This document shows positions 10,421 to 22,134 of a stretch of DNA of 64,000 bases, piece after piece. Every line of letters begins with the position of its first letter. Position 1 is the stretch's first letter. This DNA is from Cannabis sativa (taxonomy: Eukaryota; Streptophyta; Magnoliopsida; Rosales; Cannabaceae): the NCBI RefSeq assembly GCF_029168945.1, contig NC_083603.1, forward strand, positions 8,246,001 to 8,310,000, read 5' to 3'. The translations under genes and the position numbers were made by a program. Under the pieces are notes generated by a model that worked only from the letters and a program-made list of their open reading frames with translations, had not been told where the DNA came from and searched no databases.

Positions 10421-11394
10421 CTAGTATATTGTTACGTGCGATGCACGTATGCTATGTTTTATATTAAGTATTATATTATGAGTTCGGAAGAAAATAAATG
10501 AATAAAAAATAAATAATACTTAATTTAGAGAGATTTGAATAATAAATTTAAATTAAACTTTTATGTCCAATAAAAATATATTGGAAACAATAATAATAAA
10601 GTTATAATATATGTTGCATTTGTTCCAGTTCTTAAAATAATAGCAGCAAGAACATCTTTGACTTGGAAAAATAAATATTACAAAATTAAGAATAAGTAAA
10701 GCGTGTGTAAATTAGACAAAGAAGGAACCCTCAATTCTCAAAGTCTCGATTATAAAGTAACAAAGAAGTATTAAAATTTCATCTGCTCATTATAAAGCCA
10801 CCTTCACTCAAAATAGCACAACAAAAGTAACAAAGAAGTATTAAAGGTGTAAATTTTACCAAAAGCAATGAGAATTAACAACTAATGATTGCATTCTGTT
10901 TCAGTAGGTGAAATTGAGAGAGAGAGGTTTTTGTTGTGTTTGCCTGTATGGGTGATGAATGAGTTGATCGTAAAGATTGTTTAATTTTTTAGGTTTAATT
11001 ATTGGGTTTATTTTTTGAAATTTGAATGAAACAGTGTAAAAAAATTTCAAAAATTGTAGTTTGTTAGAGAGATATGTAAGTTAATCGTAAATATTATTTA
11101 ATTTTTTGTGTTTAATTATTGGGTTTATTTTTTGAAATTTGAATTTAGCCGTGTAAAAAAATTTCAAAAATGGTAGGATTTGTTAGAGAGATATGTGGGT
11201 AAGATATTTTTTTTAATTTAAAAAAAGATTGTTTAATTTTTTGGGTTTAATTATTGAGTTTATTTATTTGTTAACGTTTAACGTTAACAGTCTGTTAAGT
11301 TAATCGTGTAAGGTTAAATAAGAAAAAGAATCGTTAAACCAAGAATCGTTAAACCAAGAATTGCCGTTAGATAGGCACTTTTAATATATAAAGA
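10421..11394 (-). mobile_element. Non-autonomous Helitron, minus strand
   Basis: On the minus strand it begins with TC at 11394 (TCTTTATATATTAAAAGTGC) preceded by A. It ends with the perfect hairpin ACGTGC-ATC-GCACGT (10434-10448) and then CTAG at 10421-10424 followed by T. Length is about 974 bp with no Rep/helicase. A tandem duplication of about 115 bp lies at roughly 10965-11195. The same 5' end starts the gene-fragment carrier at 56823, so the two are family members. Confidence 0.75.
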
Positions 11395-11603
11395 TATATA
11401 TTTATAACCATGTAATTATATACGACTATGTTCTTAGTTATGGTTTTTTTTCTTAGTTTGTGTCATGTAACTAAGATTGTATGTGTTTTTTTATTTGCTT
11501 AAATAATTTATTGATGTACTAATATATTCTTAAGCCGACATATAATTTAAGAGTTAAAAAAAAAATGTATAAACATTAGTTTAATGATAAATCTATTTAT
11601 ATA

Positions 11604-12076
11604 TCTATATATACTTATAAAGAAGAGATATAAAGTGGTGACATGACACTCTAAGATATGTAAAGAGAAATTTATTAGGAAGGATAATAAGTAAGATACA
11701 GTAATGACAATAACTTTTAAAATTAATGATTTTTTTTTTTTTTATAAATTTATCAATTTTTATATATCTTTTTTCAAACTATATTTTAAAATCTAAACAT
11801 ATAATAATATATATCTATAATAAATAAATTAATTAAAAAATTATCACTTATTAAATTCAAAATAATTAGAATAATTAATTATTAATTTATTTTTCTTATG
11901 TTATTAAGAATAAGAAAAACAAAAATTTAATAGAATAGTTATTCATACTATTAAAAAAATATACAAAAAAAATATTAAAATTTAAAATATAAAGTACAAA
12001 TATTTTTAATATAATTTTATGATTTAATTATCATTAAAAAAATACAACCGCACGAGAAGCGCGGGTGGTTTCCTAG
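11604..12076 (+). mobile_element. Short non-autonomous Helitron, plus strand
   Basis: It begins TCTATATATACTTATAAAG after an A. It ends with a CCGC...GCGG hairpin (12048-12064), GGTGGTTTC and CTAG (12073-12076) followed by T. At 473 bp it has no coding capacity. Its orientation is opposite to the neighbouring Helitrons. Confidence 0.7.
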
Positions 12077-12394
12077 TTATAATATATAATTGATTATGTT
12101 AATATTTTATTTATTTTTTTAATTACGATATATATAAATGTTAACTTTTAATTTTATTATGTAACATATATATCATTTAAATTTAAATAATTTTTACTAA
12201 TGAATAAATCATAAATAATTCGAAGTTATCGACAACAGTGAAGTCATCGATTATAAAAAAAATTATATTTCTCCAACTTATCGAGAAATATTTTGATGAG
12301 TGAAAGAAAGATCGAGAATCTATATATATGTATAATATATATAATATATATATAATAGAAAAGGTAAAAGTAAAGAGAATATTGACAATAATTT

Positions 12395-12715
12395 GTAATA
12401 TACAAAGAAATATATTATAAAATATAGAGAAAAGAAATACCAATAGAAAATCGATGTTTTGATGTTGCTCATTGATGTCACTGCTACTGCTCATTATTTG
12501 TGAAGAATTAAAAGTTGGTTAAACTCTTTAACACAAAAAAAAAAGGTTGTAATACATAAAAAAATATATTATAACATATAAAGAAAATAAATACTAATAG
12601 AAAATAGATATCTTGATGTTGTTCATTGATGTTACTGCTATTGCTCATTATTTGTCAAGAATTAATAGTTAGTTAAACTCTTTAACCCACAAAAAAAAAA
12701 ATTAAATTTGAGAAA
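12395..12715. repeat. 153-bp tandem duplication
   Basis: Units are recognised by GATGTTGYTCATTGATGT at 12461 and 12614, each followed by ACTGCTAYTGCTCATTATTT and AACTCTTTAAC. The translated minus-strand ORF here (12183-12494) is isoleucine/phenylalanine-rich and an AT artefact. Confidence 0.8.
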
Positions 12716-13084
12716 AATGGATAATTGGCATTAAAAACAAAACTAAAGAAAAAAAATGCACTAAGACAAAGAAAAAAATAATATGAAATTAATTTTAAAT
12801 TTAGGGTTATATATTTAGGGTTATATAAGGGAAAAAAAAGAGTTACGAAAATACATTAAAAAGAAAAAAAAATATGTTTCCACGTAGGGTGGTTTTATTT
12901 TAAATAATATAGGAAAAAAATATAAATGAATTACTTAATTGTTTTTAGAGATTTTTATTATTATTATTTTAGATAATTAATATTTATAAATCTATTAAAA
13001 AAATTAAAAAATGGAAGAATTAAGGAGAGAATAGAAAAAGCTATTTAGAGTGATTTGAGAGTGACACATCACCGTATTATACTT

Positions 13085-13086
13085 CT

Positions 13087-13124
<38 letters not shown>

Positions 13125-13126
13125 GA
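13085..13126 (-). mobile_element. Helitron 5' terminus with (TA)n tail
   Basis: On the minus strand it reads TCTATAAATATATA followed by a TA run and then AAGAGAAGTATAATACGG, like the other Helitron 5' ends in this cluster. The corresponding 3' end is probably the CTAG at 8639, with the two smaller Helitrons nested inside; this pairing is inference. Confidence 0.55.
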
Positions 13127-14009
13127 CTAGTAAAAAGTTACGTGCGAGGCACGTATACTAATTTTATGTTAGGTATTTTTTACTTTATTTAAAAGATATA
13201 ATTAACAATTAAACAAAAAATATTATTACTTATTAGGTGAGATTATTATTATGTATATCTAAATAATGTAATTTATAATTTTGACAATTAAAAGTAAATA
13301 TTGGATGTAATATATTATAGTGTTTAAGAAAACTTGATAATTTAAGTGTAATATGTTCTTAAGATAATCCAAAAATAAACTAAAAATTCATGTTCAAATA
13401 CTAAAGAAAACACAACTTAATAAATGTGTGTGAAATAAAAAAAAAAAAAATTAAAAATCAATCTCTAAATTATTGATAATTGAAGATAACATCTATCTAA
13501 AAGTTGTAGATAAAAAATCTCTTTTACACAAATTATAATGTGAAATGTTTTAGTTAAAATACTTTATATATCTAGAACACTTCTAAATGGGTAATATCAA
13601 TTGATGGTCACTAAATAAAATTAATAAGGTAACAATGTAATAACCTTTTATGGCAAGTTTCTAATAATTATTTTTTTAAAAAAAAATTATATTTATTTTT
13701 TTTTAAAAAAAAAAATATATTTATTTTTATAAAATTGGAAATAATAATTATAACCAATACTTTGAAAAAATTATAAATGTTATAAAATAATATAAAGTAA
13801 ATGAGAAGAAAGAAGAAGAAGAGAGAAAGAGAAAGAGAAAGTGAATGAGAATTTCTAAGTTGTTTATTCCAATGGGGTGAACCTCTATTTATACAAATAC
13901 AAGAGTGAGATATTAAGAAACTAAGAAAAAGAGGAATGTTGATTACAATTAATGGTAATAAATAAAAGATTTGGACATCCACATAATTATTAATATTTAT
14001 AACACTTCC

Positions 14010-14645
14010 CCTTGAAAGTCCATAACTGCCTTATTAAAAATCTTGCTGAAAACTTGATCAAAAGAAAAAGAGTATAGTGTAAACTAACTCCCCCTCATTT
14101 AAGCATTTGTGGAGATCTTCTAATCGACGAATTTCGATCTTATCTGCCGTCTTCTCAAATGTTGATGTTGGTAATAACTTTGTGAATAAGTTTACAAGAT
14201 TAACACTTGATTAAATATGTTGAACACCAATATGTATTTTCTTGAAGCGTATAAAGAAGAATTTCGTGAAATGTGTTCTAACTCTATCTCCTTCAATGTA
14301 CCATCCTTTTAGTTGAGCGATGCAAGCAATATTATCCATAGAGAATTGCTTGGGTTGATACTTCTTTATTGAGTGCAATCCATATGTTTCCCGAATATGT
14401 TATGTCAATGATCTCACTCACACACATTCTCTACTTGCTTCATAAAATGTAAGTATGTTAACATGATTTATAGTTGCCTCGTTAAAAACCTTGCCAGAAA
14501 AACCCAGTGGGACAAAATCTGAGCTAGGGAAAAAGAGTACAATATATATTTCATATTCATAACTATTTGCAAGTTGCCTCGTTAAAAACCTTGCCAGGAA
14601 AACCCAGTGGGACAAAACCTGAACTAAGGGAAAAAGAGTGCAACA
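14010..14645 (-). repeat. Three related 3'-region segments of the copia-like element
   Basis: The block GTTGCCTCGTTAAAAACCTT plus CCAGTGGGACAAAA occurs at about 14473-14540 and again at 14574-14640. A more diverged version lies at 14020-14075. On the sense (minus) strand these read as the conserved ...CCCACTGGGTTTT... segment often seen just upstream of the 3' LTR in plant copia elements. The triplication is local and non-coding. Confidence 0.7.
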
Positions 14646-16226
14646 TGAATATGTCTCCCCCTCATGCACATATGATCCATTATTCTTTTGATGATAATAG
14701 ATCTCATAAGATTATTGTTATCACTTTTAAAATATCACCATATACAATCTTTGATCATATATTTTCTATAACTCTTCCAGAGTATGTATGGACTTCTAAA
14801 TTATAGATGAGGGGTTCGTGGAACATTAATCTTTATCCAACTAATTGTATCATTCATGTGTGTACACAACTTTGTTCATACTAAAATTTAACATTTCAAG
14901 TAGATATGAACATAACACATTAATGATAATATAAATTTTCATTTGTAACAATGATGGTACTCCACGATCATATATTTGTTCCATCTTGTTGTATGATCTT
15001 AATTTCCATATCAAATGATCATATATCTATAATTCTTAATACATATGAAGTACTTCAGGACTTCAATACTAATGAACAAACTTTATACATTTAATATTTC
15101 TCGATATACAAAAGAAATAAAAGTTTGTTTTGCAATTAATCAAAAACTCTTCAAGAGTCTATCACAACGTATAATTTACGTATTTATACTGCATAGACAA
15201 TCATACGTATTTTTCAAACAATAATTTACTTACATGTCTTTATTTCATACAAAGATCTTTGTCATATAGTGCGCGCGACTTAGAATTTATATCACTTAAG
15301 ACATGTATTAAATTCTTCTAGAATTTTTAGATAAGGCTTATTTCAAATTCTCATTATATTAGGAGCTCCAAATGAATAACTTTTTGTTGCAACATTTATG
15401 TGACGCTTATAAATTCTCATAAAATATATTCCAGGCTATAATCAAATCATGATTATATTTTCTCAATATTTAAGCCTTAATTCAATCAATCTCATGTCTA
15501 TGCAAACTTTGTACAACAATTCATTATGTACAAATACATATATGCAAATTTCTCATTAGAAATATTTATTTGCACACCCTACAGGTCTTACTTCACTTTA
15601 TGTGAGTAAATTTGCACAGGCTGCGTCATAATATTTTGGCCAAAAATCAAAATGTATGTCGATAATTCTCGACAAATCTAATACAATGATCCTTGCTATC
15701 TCATGTTAGTTTATTGCATATGCACACATTCAATATTTATTGTCGACAAAAATTTCAATAAATGATAATTTCCTCCCATATTGACATAACTTATAGAGAT
15801 CTCTTTAAATTACATATTTTTCAAATATGTTTATGATTTATAGGTACCTATAACGAATCACTTCAGGGATTCAATTATGATCAAATGTGTTATGTCTAAC
15901 TTCTTTTGAGAGTCTCTTCTAGAGTACCGTTTTCAGCACGGTTATCATTTTTAAATCATCAATACTTTATAACATTAAGGTATCTCCATGAGTACCTCTA
16001 GATTTAACAACTTCAGGGCAAATCAAATGAACATTTATGTGACAGTCAGTAGTCCCGTGATCCGTAAGGGGAAACACCGGGTAAGCTGTGCAATCCCACA
16101 CCGCCTGGGAAGGTCAAGTGGGATGATTCTGAGACTGTGTAGGTATGGGACTACACAGTTGAAGAGAGCTTAAATGGATTGATTGGTACTACCTATGTCA
16201 ACAAGGTGCATCTTGTTTTTCGGTAG

Positions 16227-16301
16227 CCCATCACGAAAGAACTCCACAGTTAAGCGTGCTTGACCTGGAGTAATTTTAGGATGGGTGACCTCCTGGGAAG
16301 T
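16227..16301 (+). promoter_or_regulatory. 5S rRNA-like Pol III promoter in Cassandra LTR1
   Basis: Box A AGTTAAGCGTGCTT and an unmutated intermediate element/box C beginning GATGGGTGACCTCC match plant 5S rRNA. Of the five copies in the window, this one and 16728-16802 are among the best preserved. Confidence 0.87.
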
Positions 16302-16727
16302 TTTCCTAGGAAGCGTGCGAGTGAGGACAAAGCACGCTGGAAACACTCGTGTTGGTCTGTAGGGCCAGTCATCAATCCAGGAAGCAACCAGAGTGACGTA
16401 CTCGTGTATAAGAGCTATTAGTCCGTGGGTGTAAGGACCCAATGGAGGCTTGAAGCGGGGACGTTACAAATGGTATCAGAGCCTTGACCCAGCCGGAAGT
16501 GTGGTCGACGAGGACGTCGGACCCCGTAAGGGGGGGTGATTGTGACAGTCAGTAGTCCCGTGATCCGTAAGGGGAAACACCGGTAGCCGTGCAATCCCAC
16601 ACCGCCCAGGAAGGTCAAGTGGGATGATTCGAGGCTTGTGTAGGTATGGGACTACACAGTTGAAGAGAGCTTAAATGGATTGATTGGTACTACCTATGTC
16701 AACAAGGTGCATCTTGTTTTTCGGTAG

Positions 16728-16802
16728 CCCATCACGAAAGAACTCCACAGTTAAGCGTGCTTGACCTGGAGTAATTTTAGGATGGGTGACCTCCTGGGAA
16801 GT
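16728..16802 (+). promoter_or_regulatory. 5S rRNA-like Pol III promoter in Cassandra LTR2
   Basis: The sequence is identical to the LTR1 copy over the promoter boxes by eye. The intervening bases (GACCTGGAGTAATTTTAG) differ from 5S rRNA, so the region between box A and the intermediate element has diverged while the boxes have been kept. Confidence 0.87.
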
Positions 16803-19320
16803 TTTCCTAGGAAGCGTGCGAGTGAGGACAAAGCACGCTGGAAACACTCGTGTTGGTCTGTAGGGCCAGTCATCAATCCAGGAAGCAGCTAGAGTGGCGT
16901 ACTCGTGTATAAGAGCCATTCATTCCGTGGGTGTAAGGACCCAATGGAGGCTTGAAGCGGGGACGTTACAATTTACTAATAATTTCTATATTGTTCATTT
17001 ACGCTTCAGGCATTTTCAACTCATTCTAACTCAACTTTGAATAATATTGATTTGCAGTTGGTATATATCATTTTGAACTATATTGTTCTTATATACTTTG
17101 TGCAAGGATCATTTTTTTAAAAATTATCATCGATCCCAACTGCTTCTCTCCCTCTGAGAATTTTTAAAAATTGTGATATCTAATAATATTAATACACCTG
17201 TAGGGATTTCAATATATCACAATGAATCAATATTTATTTAAACCCATATATACTATATGACATTGAACTTCAGGTTCAATAAACTTCAGGTTCAAGTTCA
17301 ATACTTATGAACTTAATTCAATTCTAAGAATGAGTCACACGTGTATAATAAGAAATACATAAATTTACACATTTTGTAAATGCATGATAATATAATCTTA
17401 TCACATCAATAAGAAACTATGCAATAAAAATCTAACAATGGCTCAAGATTGTTAAAGGAATATAATTTAAATATTTTCTATGTGCAAATATATGCACATT
17501 CTTCTTTTGAGCCTTATAAATTAATAATGAGAAGAATCTTCTGGTTCTTCAACAAAATTTAGTCAAATCCTTTGATAATTTATTGCATATGATTGATCAT
17601 GTCAAAATAACTCAATTCATGAACTTCAGGTTCACTATAATTTGTATTTCAATGAAACTTTCACAAGGTAATGTAAAATCACTACAACATATAAGTAATC
17701 ATAAAAAGTTTCATTTTTATATATACGAATAATATAATTCAATTATTCTCCAAAACATTTACACTCTTCAGGAGTCACTATTATGTTTATCAAACTTTAT
17801 ATTTCTTCAAGAATCACTATCGTCAATTTAATGATGTGTATAATTTAAAGATACATGACAACTTCATCATGTTATTTTAATGGTCAAATAGATATAACCA
17901 TAATATATCATTCATTTTTCCTGGTATCTTTTTAACAAGTCGTCTAATTTATTAATAGACTATTCATTAGTCTAATTATCATGACTTGATATATTATATA
18001 TTTAAATGTACAATAAGTACATATAATAAGTTATTTATCATCACTTTCATAACTAGATAAAAGTTATACATCTAGGTACATACAAAGATATTTTACTACT
18101 CAAAGTAGCAATTGTATGTAAGATTTCTTCAGGAAGCTTTTCAAATAATCATTTTGTGATTCTTTATCACTTTGATTATATTGGATCACCAACAAATATT
18201 AGTAAATTATATATCTACTTTTGGGAATATGCAAACTGAATTATATAGTAACTATATATATATACATATCCTGTACCAACAATAGTTTGAAACTATTGAT
18301 TTCAAGAAATAATAAAATATGTATATATTAATTTACTTCTGGCATTGCCAATATATGTGAAATCTATATTCTTTGAAATAGAATTTCATGTCTATTCATT
18401 CTCTTTAGGGAATGATATTTAAATATTCTAAATGTACAATAAGTTTGTACAATTCACATTCTATTCAATAATCGAATATACTTTTATGTTGATTATAAGT
18501 GTGTCCGTACTACAGGTACGTGACTACTATTATTCAATTCCACACATGATATATAGATTTTATATACTTTGATTGTGTGTGGTATCTCATCTTTAGGTTG
18601 TTTCCACTTTCTTCTGGAAATATTTGAGTAGTAAATAATGCCATCGATTATTTAAAATCATTACATTCACTTCGGGGAATGACGTTGAACAAGTAGAACA
18701 TTATTATAAATTTCTTAAAAATTTATTACTTGTTCATCCATAAAAATATAAGAAATTATTCAACAATTTCTTTTACGATATTTCAAAGAATATATGAATG
18801 CAATTTTTGCATAGTCTCCAAGATGTATGCAAAATTTAATCTTTAATATATGTCAGATTCAATAATTTCCAACATTGCAAGTAATAACAATGTATAATAA
18901 CATGACTAATACGAGGAATCTTTAAAAGTAATTGACTTCAATTTGTATCATTCTTTGCAGGGAATGATGAACAATAAATACATATCTCATGTATTTAAAT
19001 AACATTAGTCATGCTCACTGTTATTCTTATACTTTGATGTTTCAATGCAATTTTCTTAATATTCTTTTTAGGTATTCAAAACCCACTATAAAATTGCATC
19101 AATAATAATCATTTTTAATGATTCTTTAGTTGTATTCACATAAATACAATCATTTTTTTTTTGACAAATATAAAACATTTACTTCAGGAAATGTTTGTCA
19201 AAATCTATATCGATATTAGATTACTTTTCATTGTCCTCAAAGAATACAAGAACATATATATAAATATGTATTCATCTCTTTCATTATATATCCATCAACT
19301 ATATAATGAATATTACGTTT

Positions 19321-19545
19321 GCATAATCTTCAGGATATATGCAAGATTTTATTGAGGACGCATAATCATCAGGATATATGCAATATTTTATCGAGGATGC
19401 ATAATCTTCAGGATATATGCAATATTTTATCGATGATGCATAATCTTCAGGATATATGCAATATTTTATCGATGATGCATAATCTTAAGGATATATGCAA
19501 TATTTTATCGATGATACATAATCTTCTGGATATATGTATAATTTA
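19321..19545. repeat. 39-bp tandem repeat, about 5.5 copies
   Basis: Units start at 19321, 19360, 19399, 19438, 19477 and 19516, each opening GCATAATCTTCAGGATATAT or a one- to two-base variant. Because 39 is a multiple of 3, the + strand is open as a 13-residue repeat (HNLQDICNILSMM), but that is a by-product of unit length. Each unit carries the CTTCAGG core in a TGCATA/TATGCA hairpin. It is a locally amplified copy of the hairpin motif spread across 14650-19700. Confidence 0.92.
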
Positions 19546-19808
19546 TATAGATTTTCTCTATCATATCATAGGCACACATATATTGTAAATATTATGAATG
19601 ATAAGAACATTATATATATATGAAATCAATAATAAATATATAAAAATATATACATACATATATAATATATAGATATATAGATAAAAAGAAAAAGAAACCA
19701 AATGATTCTTGAAATTGTTTCAGTCAGATGAGTATATATATAAATATATATTTAGTGTATCGTGACTTTGAAACAATTCAAGAACTTTAACAAAATACTT
19801 ACATTGGG

Positions 19809-22134
19809 TGTAACACCCTAACTAACATAGGCGTATTACGTGATTTTTAAACATGCTGTGCAGCTCGTTGCTAATCAACGAGGTTTATGGAAAAACGTGA
19901 TTAATTAAAATTTTTCCTTTTTAATTAAACTCATAAAATAAAATTACAAAAGACTCGGGATCCCGATTATAAAATCATTTACAAAAGATTTAACTGTTTA
20001 ACTGATACACAAAATAAAAGTCGTCTAACAACCAGTTACAAAAATCAGCCTCGCTGTCCCGATGATCGTACGCTCCAGGCCTAACCGCCCCGACATGTAC
20101 AATCTTCACAAGCTCGCTCACGGTCCATCAGCTTTAACCTTGCCTTTACCTACACATAAACGTAGAAATGTGAGTCGACAGACTCAGTAAGAAAAGCATA
20201 ATAATACTCATACATAATTCTAACTGCCGTGTCCAACACGATACTGAGTCCCGCTACTGCCATGTCCAACATGGTACTGAGCCACTACTGCCATGTCCAA
20301 CATGGTGCGAGTTCGAACGTTCATAGGGACGGTACTATTGACACGTAACAACACGATCGGTCGAGCCGGTCATACTCCGACCGCCGGTCATACTCCGGCT
20401 GTACCGACGTGTTACTATATCCTCCTGATCGGTCGAACTGGTCATACTCCGGCTGCTGGTCATACTCCAGCCTGTACCGACGGGATACGTCAATAGTACG
20501 GAACCACCAACCAAGTGTCAGCCTGATCGGTCGAACCGGTCATACTCCGGTTGCTGGTCATACTCCAGCGTGTACCGACGTGATAGGGTTGGATGGTTCG
20601 AAGCCAACATACATAACTAATGTAATCTAATAGGCTTCCTACATGCTCGCTAAACATGTAATCTACATATGCATACTGTTATACTAATCTTACCTGGATT
20701 CCGAATTCAGGTGTGCCGGTCAACCTGACTGGAACTTTAGCTGAGCGGCGGATTACAGGCTCCTAAACCATAAAAATCACAACACTATAAGTGACACGCT
20801 AAATCACTTCCCGGGGACTAAAACTAGGAACTAAAAGTTTCCCTATCGATAAAAAGCATGGCAATACCCCCTAAAACATAAAAACGAGGAAAAACACGGG
20901 TTCTGAAAATTCCCCAACCGGTAGACCGGTTGCCCAACCGGAATTCCGGTTCTGGGAATTTTCGAAGCCCATCCGGAATTCCGGATGCACAACCGGAATT
21001 CCGGTTCCTCGCAGACAGAACTTCAAAAATTCATATCTCAACCAATTCAACCCCAAATTGATTCAAACTTTCCAGACCTACTCCATACATCCCAAATAAC
21101 ATATCCAAGGCATCAAAACAACCCAGAAATCACAGATTCAAAATTCACCATTAAAGCTCAAGCTTTGAGTTCTAAACTCAAACTTGAGCAAATCCCACAA
21201 ACATGCATTCAGACCTGGTTAATTCTACTTAAATATGCATATCTAACCCTCTGAAAACAACTAGGAACATCCAGCAACTTCACAGCAACAAATTGAACCA
21301 TTTCTTTCAAAAATTCATAACTTTTTACATAAAAATCTAACTAACTAGAACAAGAAACTCAAGCATGCAATTCAATCTTATTAAACCTACTAATTTCAAC
21401 ATTTTAATCAAAGAAACAACAACAACAATAACCAGCAGCAACAACTCCAAAAACATCAAGCATTTACTCAACTTTTTCATTAAAAATTCAACAACTTAAA
21501 GAAGAAACAAGAGAAGCTAACCTAGCTTGAAGAATGCTTAGATTTGGATGAGAATTCACTTGAAAATCAGAGCAGAAATCCAGCCCTTTGCACCCACATG
21601 CACAGCCGAGAGAGAGAGAGAGGAAAAGAGAGAGAGAGTTTGAAAATTTGTAATTTTTTCTAAGTGTAATCTTTTGTAAAAATGAAATAATGAATAAAGC
21701 CACTTAACATATACTCATTTCAGCCAAGAATTAAATAACATAAACAATTAAATTCAAATAATCAATTCACTAAAAGACAAAAAGTCATTGGGGCAAAAAG
21801 ACCATTTTGCCCCTCCACACTAAAATCACATAAAAATCACTAAAGGGGTATTTTTGAGAAATTCTAAATTCCCGCCCATTCCCGACATTCCCAATGTCTA
21901 ATAAACCGTCCCAAACTAAAAACATGCTAAGTTGTGATTTCTACTGAGCCAAACGCCGAGTTCGAAAATACCGGGTACCGGAAATGCAAAATATGAAAAC
22001 TACTGAATAACATAACCATGCATTTCTGAATTCCATAAATAACAGTATAATAAATTATTTAAATAGCTATAAATAATTTTCATAATTAATCATAAACAAC
22101 TGCTAATTTTCAAATTAACTAAGCGGGCTTTATA
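19809..22134 (-). mobile_element. Solo LTR of the Ty3 chromovirus family, reverse orientation
   Basis: Its + strand begins TGTAACACCCTAACTAACAT and ends in AAGCGGGCTTTATA; reversed, it matches the LTRs at 31585-33816 and 38782-40969 (TGTAAAGCCCGCTTAG ... GGGTGTTACA). A perfect 5-bp duplication TTGGG (19804-19808 and 22135-22139) flanks its 2326 bp. It carries the same internal features: CATGTTGGACATG-type repeats near 20220-20310, GGTCATACTCCGGC-type repeats near 20360-20580, and CCGGAATTCCGG palindromes near 20935-21005. The outer base has changed (TATAAAGCC for TGTAAAGCC). Confidence 0.92.

Larger units (their letters stand above)
16038..16970 (+). mobile_element. Complete Cassandra TRIM element
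   Basis: LTR1 is 16038-16468 (431 bp), the internal domain 16469-16540 (72 bp) and LTR2 16541-16970 (430 bp). Both LTRs run TGTGACAGTC ... GGGACGTTACA. The internal domain has the tRNA-Met primer site TGGTATCAGAGCC and ends in a polypurine tract with seven Gs. A perfect 5-bp duplication ATTTA flanks it (16033-16037 and 16971-16975). There is no coding sequence, as expected for Cassandra. The two LTRs are very similar by eye, with a small cluster of differences near LTR2 16581-16640. Confidence 0.92.
14650..19700 (-). repeat. Hairpin-rich internal domain with recurring CTTCAGG loops
   Basis: Outside the Cassandra insertion this domain holds dozens of short perfect inverted repeats with different stem sequences. 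A recurrent subset has the same loop core, CTTCAGG (CCTGAAG on the sense strand). Examples: TGAAGT/ACTTCA at 15046-15065, GAATC/GATTC at 15855-15872, ATTGAAC/GTTCAAT at 17262-17280, TGAAC/GTTCA at 17620-17634, ACTC/GAGT at 17763-17775 and AAACATTT/AAATGTTT at 19173-19196. Loop variants include TCTTTAGG (18396-18415), ACTTCGGG (18664-18681) and TTTGCAGG (18947-18968). No reading frame is present. Confidence 0.7.

Noticed and set aside
19321..19545. CRISPR-like array of regularly spaced repeats
   Set aside because: The 39-bp units are contiguous with no unique spacers, the genome is plant nuclear, and there are no cas genes. It is a simple tandem repeat.
19319..19588. A real repeat protein (HNLQDICNILSMM units)
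   Set aside because: The frame exists because the repeat length is a multiple of three. It lies in a non-coding retroelement interior on the strand opposite to the element, without promoter or homologous protein.
20293..20630. Plus-strand peptides with repeated GHTPAAGHTPA units
   Set aside because: They come from the GGTCATACTCCGGC repeats of the solo LTR read in its antisense direction.
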